Of a DNA stretch of 64,000 nt, positions 37,570-46,258 are shown piece by piece. How positions within the stretch are numbered: the first letter of the stretch is position 1; each line of letters opens with the position of its first letter. A program made the position numbers and the translations under genes. Below the pieces are notes generated by a model. The model had not been told where the DNA came from. It saw nothing but the letters and a program-made list of their open reading frames with translations, and ran no database searches. This stretch comes from CAVWDU01 sp963840725 (GTDB taxonomy: Bacteria > Pseudomonadota > Gammaproteobacteria > Pseudomonadales > Halieaceae): assembly GCA_963840725.1 (NCBI GenBank), contig CAWIZY010000016.1, positions 992,001 through 1,056,000 of the forward strand, read 5' to 3'.

Positions 37570-38913
37570 GTGACTACCGCAAGCACCGCACCCATCCGCT
37601 GGCTCAGAAACACCGCACCCTATATCAATGCGCACCGGGGCAAGACATTCGTGCTGGCCATGTCAGGTGAGGTCGCACAACAAGAAAATTTTGCCAGCCT
37701 GATCCATGACATCGCACTGCTTAACAGCCTGGGAGTGCGGCTGATTCTGGTACATGGATCGCGGCCCCAGATCGCCGAACGACTCCAGCGCGCCGGCCTT
37801 GCCCCCCGTTTCCACCAGCACCTGCGAATAACCGATAATGAGGCACTGGAGCACGTCAAGGACGCCGCTGGCTCACTGCGTACCCAGTTCGAGGCGCTGC
37901 TGTCGATGGGGCTGCCCAATTCACCGATGCAAGGCGCCCGCATCCGCGTTTGCTCCGGCAACTTTGTCACTGCGCGACCTATCGGGGTAGTCGACGGGGT
38001 GGACCACGAGTTCACCGGTGCGGTGCGTCGAATCGACGCTCGGGGTCTGAATCAGCAGCTGGACGACGCGGCCATCGTGCTACTGTCACCGCTGGGCTAC
38101 TCCCCCACCGGTGAGGTCTTCAATCTGGCCCTGGAAGATATCGCCGTGCACTGCGCGGCGGCTATCGAGGCTGATAAGCTGATTCTCTTCGGTGACAGCC
38201 CCGGACTGCTCGATGAGCAGGGCCGACTGCTGCGGCAGGTAGCCGTTGGTAACGAACTGCCTGTGCTCAGTCTGCAGGGAGAGCAGTTACGTCTTATGGA
38301 GACCGCCTGCGCGGCCTGCCAGGCGGGCGTTCCCCGCGGTCACATTATCAGTTACCGAGACGACTGTGCGCTGCTTGAGGAACTGTTCACCCACGATGGC
38401 AGCGGTACCTTGATTGCCAACGATGACTATGAGCGCTCTCGCACCGCCAATATCGATGATGTGGGCGGCATCCTCGAATTGATCGAACCACTGGAGCAGC
38501 AGGGTGTGCTGGTGAAGCGCTCCCGTGAGCTACTGGAAACCGAGATTGAGCGGTTCCGGCTGCTGGAACGGGATGGACGCATTCTTGCCTGCGCGGCGCT
38601 GTATCCGTTTCCGCAGGAGTCCTGCGGTGAGGTCGCCTGTATTGTTTCCCACCCGGAGTACCGTGGGGCGCAGCGCGGTGAACGTCTGCTGCGCGAGATC
38701 GAGCTGGCAGCACGCAGTCAGCAGCTCGATTACGTCTTTGTGCTCACCACCCAAACAGCCCATTGGTTTCTCGAACAGGGTTTTGAGGCAGCCGGCCGGG
38801 AGGCGCTACCGGCGCAAAAACAACAGCTGTACAACCTGCAGCGCAATTCCAAAGTTTTTATCAAGGCATTGCGAAAAGCAAGCCAAGAGACACCCACACG
38901 AGATACACAATAG
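37570..38913 (+). CDS. argA: Amino-acid N-acetyltransferase (N-acetylglutamate synthase)
   Basis: ArgA starts arginine synthesis by acetylating glutamate. The 447-residue protein has an amino-acid-kinase-like N-terminal domain (LVHGSRPQIAERL, the usual arginine-binding feedback domain). The C-terminal GNAT domain follows, with GEVACIVSHPEYRGAQRGERLL as acetyl-CoA motif A and VFVLTTQTAHWFLEQGFEAAGREALP. The start is GTG with a purine-rich GGGAAA upstream. It lies 59 bases downstream of miniature element A. The stop shares one base with the possible GTG start of the next gene. Confidence 0.94.
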   Translation: MTTASTAPIRWLRNTAPYINAHRGKTFVLAMSGEVAQQENFASLIHDIALLNSLGVRLILVHGSRPQIAERLQRAGLAPRFHQHLRITDNEALEHVKDAAGSLRTQFEALLSMGLPNSPMQGARIRVCSGNFVTARPIGVVDGVDHEFTGAVRRIDARGLNQQLDDAAIVLLSPLGYSPTGEVFNLALEDIAVHCAAAIEADKLILFGDSPGLLDEQGRLLRQVAVGNELPVLSLQGEQLRLMETACAACQAGVPRGHIISYRDDCALLEELFTHDGSGTLIANDDYERSRTANIDDVGGILELIEPLEQQGVLVKRSRELLETEIERFRLLERDGRILACAALYPFPQESCGEVACIVSHPEYRGAQRGERLLREIELAARSQQLDYVFVLTTQTAHWFLEQGFEAAGREALPAQKQQLYNLQRNSKVFIKALRKASQETPTRDTQ

Positions 38914-39995
38914 TGTCTCGTGATGGCCGCGCGGCAAAACAGGAAACAACGGCATTGAACACAAAAGCGGTGACGAGCTGGCAGCCGCCGGCGGATTGGC
39001 GTCGAATTACCGCCCTCGATGCCCACACCGGCGGAGAACCACTGCGCATCTTCACCGGCGGCTTTCCCGAACCCAAAGGCTCCACCATCATGGAGCGCAG
39101 GCGTTACTGTGCCCAACAGCTGGACAGCTTGCGCACCGCTACCGTGTGGGAGCCCCGCGGGCACGCTGACATGTATGGCTGCATTGTCACGCCGCCGGAA
39201 CGACCTGATAGTCACTTCGGGGTTATCTTCACGCACAACGAGGGCTATAGCAGCATGTGCGGCCACGGCATTATTGCCGTGGCGACAGTGGCGCTGACCA
39301 CCGGCATGATACCCGCCCATGAGGGCGAAAACCCGCTGCGCATCGATTCACCGGCGGGGAGAATACTGGCTTGGGCAAATGTTGCAGAGGGCCGTGTGAC
39401 CGGCGTACGTTTTCACTGCGTCCCCTCCTTTGCAGCCCTGCTTGACGGCCGCATTGAAGTCCCGGGCCTGGGCGAGATCAGCTTCGATCTGGCCTACGGG
39501 GGGGCCTACTACGCTTTTGTCGATGCGACCCAACTGGCACTGGACACGTCCTCGTCCAATGCCGCGCAGCTGATCGACCTCGGTCGCCGGATCAAACAGG
39601 CCATCAGCAGCCACCCGGCGATCGCCCACCCGTTCGATGATCAACTGGCGTTTCTCTACGGCACTATCTTCACCGCACCAGCACTACAACCGGGCAGCGA
39701 CACCCGCAATGTCTGTATCTTCGCCGATGGCGAACTCGATCGCAGCCCGACCGGGACCGGTGTATCCGCGCGGCTGGCTATCGCGGCAGCCCGTGGCGAG
39801 CTGGCCGTCGGGGAAACGCGAGTGTACGAGAGTATTATCGGCAGCCAGTTCAGCGGCTGTATTGTCAGCAAACTGACTTACGGGCCGTTTGCCGCAGTGG
39901 TGCCAGAAGTCGCCGGTCAGGCCCATATCTGTGCGCGACAGGAGTTTTTGCTGGATCCGGCAGACCCGCTCTGTGATGGCTTCCTGATCCGCTGA
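38913..39995 (+). CDS. Proline racemase family protein, trans-3-hydroxy-L-proline dehydratase type
   Basis: A 360-residue proline-racemase-fold enzyme. The first catalytic Cys is in SSMCGHGIIAVATVAL. The second catalytic position, in LDRSPTGTGVSARLAIAA, is Thr, not Cys. In this superfamily Cys/Cys marks racemases and 4-hydroxyproline epimerases, and Cys/Thr marks trans-3-hydroxy-L-proline dehydratases, so dehydratase is the better call. The start is uncertain: GTG at 38913 overlaps the argA stop, while TTG at 38955 has AGGA ten bases upstream. No pyrroline-2-carboxylate reductase is seen nearby. Confidence 0.85.
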   Translation: MSRDGRAAKQETTALNTKAVTSWQPPADWRRITALDAHTGGEPLRIFTGGFPEPKGSTIMERRRYCAQQLDSLRTATVWEPRGHADMYGCIVTPPERPDSHFGVIFTHNEGYSSMCGHGIIAVATVALTTGMIPAHEGENPLRIDSPAGRILAWANVAEGRVTGVRFHCVPSFAALLDGRIEVPGLGEISFDLAYGGAYYAFVDATQLALDTSSSNAAQLIDLGRRIKQAISSHPAIAHPFDDQLAFLYGTIFTAPALQPGSDTRNVCIFADGELDRSPTGTGVSARLAIAAARGELAVGETRVYESIIGSQFSGCIVSKLTYGPFAAVVPEVAGQAHICARQEFLLDPADPLCDGFLIR

Positions 39996-40047
39996 GCACT
40001 ATCGACTGGACAGCAGGAGTCGCGGATGAACGACAACCCGGCGCCAC

Positions 40048-40893
40048 TCAGGCAGGCTCGTCGATCAGGGTTTGCAGATCCTCCCGCAAATTATCCAGTT
40101 TTTTGCGCAGTCGCCTGTCCTGTTTGTCCGTGCGTGAATTAAGCAGCTCGGCCATCCACTGGCGGACCAAAGCGGTATTGTGAGCGAGTGTCTCGGTATA
40201 ATCAGCGGCCACACTTTCATCGCGCGCTGCCAGGCTGTCACGCACCGCTTGCTGCCAACCGGGCTCGCGGCGCAGCAACTGCCGCAGGCGTTCTATCCAC
40301 ACCGCGCGCTCGCGCAGCCACACGCTGTCGGAACGCTGCATCCCTGCGGCGGTATCCTCGGTCAGCGATTTCTGAGCCCGATTCAAACGGCCCAGGTAAT
40401 CCTGCGCATTGTCCAACAGACTCTCGTAAGCGTCCTTGCGATATTCCTTGCGGTCACGTTTAAGGTATTTTTTCTCGTATTTTACCTGATCTTTCTCCAG
40501 TCCTTCGAGAAACTCCTGTATCTGGGCATCAGAAAGATCTGCCCCCAGGGTCAGCGCGCGTTCAACTGCCTCGGTTTCCAGGCGAAACCAGGCGGCCTCC
40601 ATATCAGCGGCAAAGCTCGCGATGGTATCTGCCGTCGCTGGCTCATCCAGACTGGCGATAATGCGATCTAACAGGTCGCGGTAGCGGGGCAATTCTTCGC
40701 GCCGATGCCAATCGAGCAGGGGCGCCAGCAGACTGTCCAGGGTCTCGCTCTGACTGGCGTCCAGTTCGACGTAGTCATCCAGGTACCAGGGGATAAGAAA
40801 ATCCAGGCGATTGTACAGAAACGTGGTGCTGCTGCATGCGCCAATCAACAACAGCAGCATCAGTATCAACCCGGTTTTCGCCAGCCTGGTCAA
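40048..40893 (-). CDS. DUF6279-like lipoprotein
   Basis: A 281-residue predicted lipoprotein. The N terminus is a lipoprotein signal with lipobox LIGAC (TGLILMLLLLIGACSS), followed by FLYNRLDFLIPWYLDDYVELD, a phrase typical of DUF6279. The rest is long charged helices, probably coiled coil (KDQVKYEKKYLKRDRKEYRK). The start codon is TTG, supported by GAGGAG eight bases upstream, and no in-frame ATG serves. It is probably anchored to the outer membrane and faces the periplasm. Function unknown. Convergent with the proline-racemase-family gene. Confidence 0.82.
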   Translation of the reverse strand: MTRLAKTGLILMLLLLIGACSSTTFLYNRLDFLIPWYLDDYVELDASQSETLDSLLAPLLDWHRREELPRYRDLLDRIIASLDEPATADTIASFAADMEAAWFRLETEAVERALTLGADLSDAQIQEFLEGLEKDQVKYEKKYLKRDRKEYRKDAYESLLDNAQDYLGRLNRAQKSLTEDTAAGMQRSDSVWLRERAVWIERLRQLLRREPGWQQAVRDSLAARDESVAADYTETLAHNTALVRQWMAELLNSRTDKQDRRLRKKLDNLREDLQTLIDEPA

Positions 40894-40905
40894 AGCATTG
40901 TCTCC

Positions 40906-41898
40906 TCAACCGCCACTAGCATGAGAACCCCAGGCATGGGAACCCCAGGGCAGCCGCTCGAGATCCACATTGCCGCCGGAGATAATCACGCCAACCCGAC
41001 GACCGTGGAAGCGTTCCGGGTGCTCCAGCAGGCCCGCGAAGCTGGTGGCGCCAGAAGGCTCCACCACGGTCTTGAGGCGACTCCACTGCAGCTTCATCGC
41101 CTCAATAATTGAGCTGTCCTCCACCGTCACGATCGTATCGACATCCCGCAGTATAATTGGAAAGTTGATGTCGCCGAGACTGGTGAGCAGGCCGTCAGCG
41201 ATAGTATTCGGCGCGGTCTGTAGCACCCGGCGACCGAGACCAAAGGATCGGAAAGCGTCGTCAGCTCCCGCGGGCTCCACCGCCAGCACTTCTACAGACG
41301 GCGCCAGGTTTTTGAGCGCGATCGCCACACCGGCGAGCAGGCCGCCGCCGCCGACGGGCACAACGACGATATCGAGATCGGGCACCTGCTCAAGGAGCTC
41401 CAGCGCGACCGTACCCTGCCCGGCGATCACCCGTGGGTCATCATAGGGGTGAACGACGTTGGCCCCGGTACGCGAGACGACCTCGGCCAGCGTATCCGCC
41501 CTGGCCTGCAGGGTAGGAGCGCACTCAGTAATCTCGGCACCATAAGCGGCAACGGCGGACTTTTTCACGGCGGGGGCGCTGCTGGGCATAACCACATAGG
41601 CTGGAATGCCTCGTGCGGAGGCCGCCTGGGCGAGGGCCGCCCCATGGTTTCCCGATGAATGGGTAGCCACGCCGGCCCTGGCGGCATCCTCACTGAGGCT
41701 CCAAACCGCGTTATTTGCCCCACGCGCTTTGAAGGCACCGACCTTTTGCAGGTTTTCTGCTTTAAAGAACAGACGACAACCGCAGTGCTGATCGAGCAGC
41801 CCGCTGGTGAGGACAGGAGTGCGATGGATGTGGGGAGCAATACGCGCGTGCGCGCGCTGCAGATCGCCCAATACCGGCCCCACTGCAAGCTGGCTCAT
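40906..41898 (-). CDS. PLP-dependent threonine/serine dehydratase or serine racemase-like enzyme
   Basis: A fold-type II PLP enzyme of 330 residues without the C-terminal ACT-like domain of biosynthetic IlvA, so it fits catabolic threonine ammonia-lyase or serine racemase. The PLP lysine is in LQKVGAFKARGANNAV, the phosphate-binding SSGNHGAALAQAA follows, and VVPVGGGGLLAGVAIAL is the glycine loop. ATG with GGAGAG just upstream. It lies 13 bases before the DUF6279 lipoprotein gene on the same strand. With the nearby dehydratase-like enzyme and AGCS symporter it may form an amino-acid catabolic set. Confidence 0.87.
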   Translation of the reverse strand: MSQLAVGPVLGDLQRAHARIAPHIHRTPVLTSGLLDQHCGCRLFFKAENLQKVGAFKARGANNAVWSLSEDAARAGVATHSSGNHGAALAQAASARGIPAYVVMPSSAPAVKKSAVAAYGAEITECAPTLQARADTLAEVVSRTGANVVHPYDDPRVIAGQGTVALELLEQVPDLDIVVVPVGGGGLLAGVAIALKNLAPSVEVLAVEPAGADDAFRSFGLGRRVLQTAPNTIADGLLTSLGDINFPIILRDVDTIVTVEDSSIIEAMKLQWSRLKTVVEPSGATSFAGLLEHPERFHGRRVGVIISGGNVDLERLPWGSHAWGSHASGG

Positions 41899-41931
41899 AA
41901 TCTCTCCGTGGTGAGGTGGCTGCCACTTAGC

Positions 41932-42666
41932 TCAGTCATTACAAACCTCCAAACTCCAATCTGCGCTCCGCCATACAAGGTAGCCCAGCAGGAAGTTGGT
42001 CTGCAACAACAGCGTCAGCACCCACTCAAACGCATCTTCGACAGATTCGTAGAAAACCTCGTCCCAAGCATCCAGTATGACCGTGAGCAGCCCGGCGCAG
42101 AGCAGCAGCACACACAGGACCAGCATGGTGATCAGCAGACGCGGCACCGACTGCGGCAACAGCGCCCTGAGCTGCAACAGCTGCCCGGCCAACAACAACT
42201 GTGCCAGGTAGGTGAACGAAAAAAACAGCACCGTCCCGGTTCGCCGCTGCAAGGCCCAGGCCTCACCCTGCTCACCCAGAACCGTGACATAGAGAATCAG
42301 GCCGATGCAACCGGCAATACCCAGCCCAAACATCCACAGCGCGCTCATCGGCAGCGCCGCCTGGCGCTTGGGCCGGGCGTCCGGCCAATCGGGGACCTGC
42401 AGGCGAAAGTGCCGCAGCCAGAGGTGTCGCAACCACGTAAAATTCAACCACCAGTAGGCCATCATAAACACGGCAGCCGGCAGCATGGTGGCGCGAAACA
42501 GATAACTGGCGGGCGGTTTGCGTCCGGTGGCGCTAATCGATGTACAGCTATCGTAGTAAGGGTTACACCAGTCCACAAGGCCGTAACTGGCGGCAAGGAA
42601 ATAGGTCATGTGTACCGCAAAAAACGGCAACAGGGCGGCAATGAGCGCTACCGGACGTATGTTCAT
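41932..42666 (-). CDS. Frag1/DRAM/Sfk1-like membrane protein
   Basis: A 244-residue protein with about six membrane segments. The first loop has DWCNPYYDSCTSISATGRKPPASYLFRATML, and the ISxTGxxPP-like text followed by an Arg-containing helix is typical of the Frag1/DRAM/Sfk1 family. The function in bacteria is not known. It shares its first base with an open frame for the divergent symporter gene, whose likely start is 90 bases away. Confidence in the family call is moderate. Confidence 0.7.
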   Translation of the reverse strand: MNIRPVALIAALLPFFAVHMTYFLAASYGLVDWCNPYYDSCTSISATGRKPPASYLFRATMLPAAVFMMAYWWLNFTWLRHLWLRHFRLQVPDWPDARPKRQAALPMSALWMFGLGIAGCIGLILYVTVLGEQGEAWALQRRTGTVLFFSFTYLAQLLLAGQLLQLRALLPQSVPRLLITMLVLCVLLLCAGLLTVILDAWDEVFYESVEDAFEWVLTLLLQTNFLLGYLVWRSADWSLEVCND

Positions 42667-42755
42667 TGGCGGAGTTTATCGGGGTATTGTGCGCTCGGCT
42701 ATGTTACTGTCGCGCAGCACTTTACCCACACAATCAGGGAGCTGCAGCGAACGGC

Positions 42756-44102
42756 ATGGAACTACTGGAAACCTTGTCTTTTCGGATGGTCGATGCCGTT
42801 TGGGGGACACCCCTGGTGTTGTTGCTGCTAGGCGGCGGAATATTCTTCGCGATCTACTCGCAGCTATTGCCCTACCGACACTTCGGCCATGCGCTCGGTA
42901 TTATGCTGGGTCGCCACGATACCCCCGATGAACCCGGCGAATTGAGTCATGCCCAGGCATTGGCAGCAGCACTGTCGGGGACTATGGGCCTGGGTAACAT
43001 TTCCGGGGTCGCACTGGCCATCGTGGCCGGGGGGCCCGGCGCAGTATTCTGGATGTGGATGTCGGCGCTGGTTGGCATAGCCACCAAGTTTTTTACCTGT
43101 TCCCTGGGCGTGATGTACCGCGGGCGCGATAGTGAGGGCAATCTCCAGGGCGGCCCTATGTATATTATTCGCGAGGCGCTGCCCCGTCCTTTTTACCCGC
43201 TGGCCATCCTGTTTTCTCTGGCAGGCCTGGTGGGCACGCTGCCGATATTTCAGGCCAACCAGCTGACCGCGCTGATCCGCGAGAACCTGTTCCCCGACAC
43301 CGACCCCTTTGCCACCAGCTTTGTCATCGGTTGCGTTATGGCGGTGGTGGTGGGGGCGGTGATATTCGGCGGCCTGCCACGGGTAGCGAAAGTCGCGGTA
43401 ACACTGTTGCCGACCATGGTGGTGATCTATCTTTCCATGACCCTGTTGCTGCTGTTTCAGCACGCGGCGGAAGTGCCCGGCCTGCTCGCTACTATCGTGA
43501 CCGACGCGTTCAACCCCCAGGCTGTCGGCGGCGGCATTCTCGGCGTCATGCTGATAGGCATCAGCCGCGGAGCATTCTCTAATGAGGCGGGGGTAGGTAC
43601 AGAAGTGATGGCACACGGTGCTGCCCGCACCAACGAACCGATTCGGGAGGGCCTGGTGGCCACCCTGGGCCCGGTAGCGGATACCCTTATCGTTTGCACC
43701 TGCACCGCACTGGTGGTGTTGCTCGCCGGCAATTGGGAAAACCCCGAGGGTCTCTCGGGCATTACGCTCACGGCCAACGCGTTCAGCCAGGGCATGGGGG
43801 CGCTGGGCCTGGTATTGCTATCTATTGTGACGCTTATTCTCAGCACTACCACGATGTTTACCATGTGGTACTACGGTGCCAAGTGCTTTGGTTTTCTCTT
43901 CGGGGCCCACATCCAACATCACTACCGCTGGTTTTTCGTGGGCACCGTCGTGTTTGGCGCCAGCGTCAGCATCGATGTGGTGTTCAACCTGATATCGGCT
44001 TCCTACGGACTGATGGCTATTCCAACGATGGTAGCAACCCTGCTGCTGGCCTCCCGGGTCATGGCTGCCGCGAGAGACTACTTCCACCGACACCCATACT
44101 AG
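42756..44102 (+). CDS. Sodium:alanine/glycine symporter (AGCS family)
   Basis: An inner-membrane amino-acid:Na+ symporter of 448 residues from the chosen ATG (MELLETLSFRMVDAVWGTPLVLLL). Family motifs are LSGTMGLGNISGVALAIVAGGPGAVFWMW and SRGAFSNEAGVGTEVMAHGAARTNEP, and about eleven spans are seen. The frame extends 30 codons further upstream but with unlikely composition. The TAG stop is supplied by the terminal CTAG of miniature element A copy 2, so the original C terminus may have been slightly different. Confidence 0.93.
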   Translation: MELLETLSFRMVDAVWGTPLVLLLLGGGIFFAIYSQLLPYRHFGHALGIMLGRHDTPDEPGELSHAQALAAALSGTMGLGNISGVALAIVAGGPGAVFWMWMSALVGIATKFFTCSLGVMYRGRDSEGNLQGGPMYIIREALPRPFYPLAILFSLAGLVGTLPIFQANQLTALIRENLFPDTDPFATSFVIGCVMAVVVGAVIFGGLPRVAKVAVTLLPTMVVIYLSMTLLLLFQHAAEVPGLLATIVTDAFNPQAVGGGILGVMLIGISRGAFSNEAGVGTEVMAHGAARTNEPIREGLVATLGPVADTLIVCTCTALVVLLAGNWENPEGLSGITLTANAFSQGMGALGLVLLSIVTLILSTTTMFTMWYYGAKCFGFLFGAHIQHHYRWFFVGTVVFGASVSIDVVFNLISASYGLMAIPTMVATLLLASRVMAAARDYFHRHPY

Positions 44103-44246
44103 CAGGCTGTTGATTTTCTATCTGCGTGGCCACTGCCACGTTAAAAACAGGCTCAAATCGGTCATGTATTCACTATACACTCCCTCATTTCGCCTGTTTT
44201 TGCCTACCAGTGGCTGCCTCGAAAACGAAAATCAACAGCCTGCTAG
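44099..44246. repeat. Miniature inverted-repeat element A, copy 2 (148 bp, inverted)
   Basis: The same 148-bp unit as 37363-37510 but in reverse orientation, with only a few differences. Its first CTAG provides the stop codon of the symporter gene, and its last CTAG is shared with the partial element B that follows. Confidence 0.88.
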
Positions 44247-44300
44247 GGCACCTCTGAACAATGGCAATCACGCTCAGCGGAGCTCTGAAGCGTTCAGAGC
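44243..44300. repeat. Miniature element B, partial inverted copy
   Basis: 58 bases match the right half of element B (37236-37366) in reverse orientation, starting CTAGGGCACCTCTGA and ending at the inner hairpin GCTCTGAA/TTCAGAGC. The copy stops exactly where the leuA stop codon begins, so the other half has been lost. Confidence 0.85.
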
Positions 44301-45970
44301 TAGGCGGCGGCGTTTTCGGCTTTCGGCTGCGCGCGATTGATCGCACCGAGAATCCCGTCCAGTGAGGCCTGAATGATGTCGTGACTGCGCCCCACGCCGC
44401 ACTGGCGCTCACCGTCAATATTCAGCTGGATATAACAAACGGCCTCCGCATCGGCACTCTGGCTGAGGGCATGCTCGTTGTATTCAACCAGCACGATCTG
44501 CTTACCGGTGACAGACTCCATGGCATTGACGAAGGCCGCCACTACACCGTTGCCTGAGCCGCTGATCTGGTGGACACCACCATTGTGCAGCTCCAGCTGC
44601 AGACGGTCGACGCCATCCTCACGACGAACCTGATAATTACCCAGACGCCAGCGCCCCTCATTGTGAAGGTAGGTCTGTTGGAACAGTTGGTGAATCTCTG
44701 CTGACTCCACCTCACCCTCGTGCTGCTCCGCGTAGCCCTGTACCACCGCACTGAACTCGATCTGCAGCCAGCGGGGGATCTCAAGGCCGTAGTCCCGCGC
44801 CAGCACATAGGCTATACCGCCCTTGCCAGACTGGCTGTTGATGCGGATCACTTCCTGATAGGACCGACCAATATCGGCCGGATCAATGGGCAGGTACGCC
44901 ACTTCCCAGGCCTCACGGCCATCTTGTTGCGACAGACACTTTTTAATCGCGTCCTGATGACTGCCAGAGAATGCGGTGAATACCAGCTCGCCGGCATAGG
45001 GGTGTCGCGGGTGCACCGGCAGACGGGTGCACTCCTTCACGGTCTGAATGATTTCATCCATGTGCTGCAGATTCAGGGCCGGATCCACCCCCTGGCTGTA
45101 AAGGTTCATCGCCATAGTCACCACATCCATGTTTCCGGTCCGCTCCCCGTTACCCATCAGCGTACCTTCAACGCGATCTGCACCCGCAAGCACACCCAGC
45201 TCGGCGGCGGCCACGGCGCATCCCCGGTCATTGTGGGTATGCAGCGAAATAATCAGGCTGTCACGCCTGGCCACCCGAGCGCAGAACCACTCGATCTGGT
45301 CGGCATAGATATTGGGCGTGCTCATCTCGACGGTGGCAGGCAGATTGATGATCACAGGGCGCTCGGGTGTGGGTTGCCAGACTGCGGTCACTGCGTCGCA
45401 GACCTCCACAGCAAAGTCCAACTCGGTACCGGTGAAACTCTCCGGCGAGTACTCGAATATCCACTCTGTTTCCGGGTACTTTTCGGCGCCAGCCTGAACC
45501 AGTTCAGCGCCGCGCACCGCAACATCGATAATCCCCTGGCGGTCCAAACCGAACACCTGTTCACGCTGCACCGTAGAGGTGGAATTGTAGACGTGCACAA
45601 TAGCCCTGCGCACACCCCTGAGTGCCTGAAACGTTTTTTCAATCAGGTCCGGGCGCGCCTGTGTCAGCACCTGAACTGTCACATCCTCGGGAATGCGATT
45701 ATTTTCGATCAGCTGACGCACGAACTCGAAATCGTGGCTTGAGGCGGAGGGAAAGCCCACTTCGATTTCCTTGAAACCGATCTTTATCAGCTGATCCCAT
45801 AGCTGTGACTTCTGCACCGCGGTCATTGGCTCAATGAGGGCCTGGTTGCCGTCACGCAGATCGACGCTGCACCAGCGCGGGGCCCGGTCGATCGTTCTGG
45901 ACGGCCAGCGCCGGTCAGGCAAATTGATCGGCTGGAATGCCTGGTACTTGCGGTGGTCAAAAATGCTCAT
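44300..45970 (-). CDS. leuA: 2-isopropylmalate synthase (long type 2 form)
   Basis: LeuA condenses acetyl-CoA with 2-ketoisovalerate, the committed step of leucine synthesis. At 556 residues it is the long form. The catalytic HMGL-like TIM barrel starts with RAPRWCSVDLRDGNQALIEPM, and metal-binding ISLHTHNDRGCAVAAAELGV follows. The C-terminal LeuA allosteric domain has QISGSGNGVVAAFVNAM. ATG at 45970 has AGGTG upstream; a GTG three codons earlier is less likely. The stop codon lies at the junction with a truncated miniature element B, so the extreme C terminus (ENAAA) may have been altered. Confidence 0.95.
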   Translation of the reverse strand: MSIFDHRKYQAFQPINLPDRRWPSRTIDRAPRWCSVDLRDGNQALIEPMTAVQKSQLWDQLIKIGFKEIEVGFPSASSHDFEFVRQLIENNRIPEDVTVQVLTQARPDLIEKTFQALRGVRRAIVHVYNSTSTVQREQVFGLDRQGIIDVAVRGAELVQAGAEKYPETEWIFEYSPESFTGTELDFAVEVCDAVTAVWQPTPERPVIINLPATVEMSTPNIYADQIEWFCARVARRDSLIISLHTHNDRGCAVAAAELGVLAGADRVEGTLMGNGERTGNMDVVTMAMNLYSQGVDPALNLQHMDEIIQTVKECTRLPVHPRHPYAGELVFTAFSGSHQDAIKKCLSQQDGREAWEVAYLPIDPADIGRSYQEVIRINSQSGKGGIAYVLARDYGLEIPRWLQIEFSAVVQGYAEQHEGEVESAEIHQLFQQTYLHNEGRWRLGNYQVRREDGVDRLQLELHNGGVHQISGSGNGVVAAFVNAMESVTGKQIVLVEYNEHALSQSADAEAVCYIQLNIDGERQCGVGRSHDIIQASLDGILGAINRAQPKAENAAA

Positions 45971-46050
45971 GGGGTGCACCTGCTGGCAAAATTGAATTGG
46001 CTGTCACCTGTCCGGCGAACCGGGGCACGACCCTTGTGGGGCGGGGTGCG

Positions 46051-46084
46051 AGGCAGCCAGCGGACGGTAATCCGATGGCTGCCT
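46051..46084 (-). promoter_or_regulatory. Hairpin in the leuA 5' leader
   Basis: A perfect 9-bp inverted repeat (AGGCAGCCA ... TGGCTGCCT) separated by 16 bases lies about 80 bases upstream of leuA. A TATACT-like -10 box on the minus strand at 46119-46124 would place it inside the leader RNA. There is no U-run, so attenuation is only a possibility. Confidence 0.3.
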
Positions 46085-46186
46085 GCTACGGCCAGGTGAT
46101 GATCCAGCCAAGACCCACAGTATAGGGGGGTGCGGCTAGAGAAGGATTGCTAAAACTGTTTAAATAGGCCCCATTTCGGCAATGGT

Positions 46187-46203
46187 TCGCTATAATATAG
46201 CGA
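46187..46203. promoter_or_regulatory. Palindromic candidate operator over a -10 box upstream of the Lrp-like gene
   Basis: A perfect palindrome with 8-bp arms TCGCTATA and TATAGCGA around one A. It contains TATAAT at 46191-46196, about 60 bases before the regulator's ATG. A site that covers its own -10 box suits autoregulation by the Lrp/AsnC protein, but no matching -35 box is evident. Confidence 0.5.
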
Positions 46204-46258
46204 TTTAGTGCCTTAATTCCCTATTTTCATGCTGATCGCGAGACAAGAGGCTTTGATC

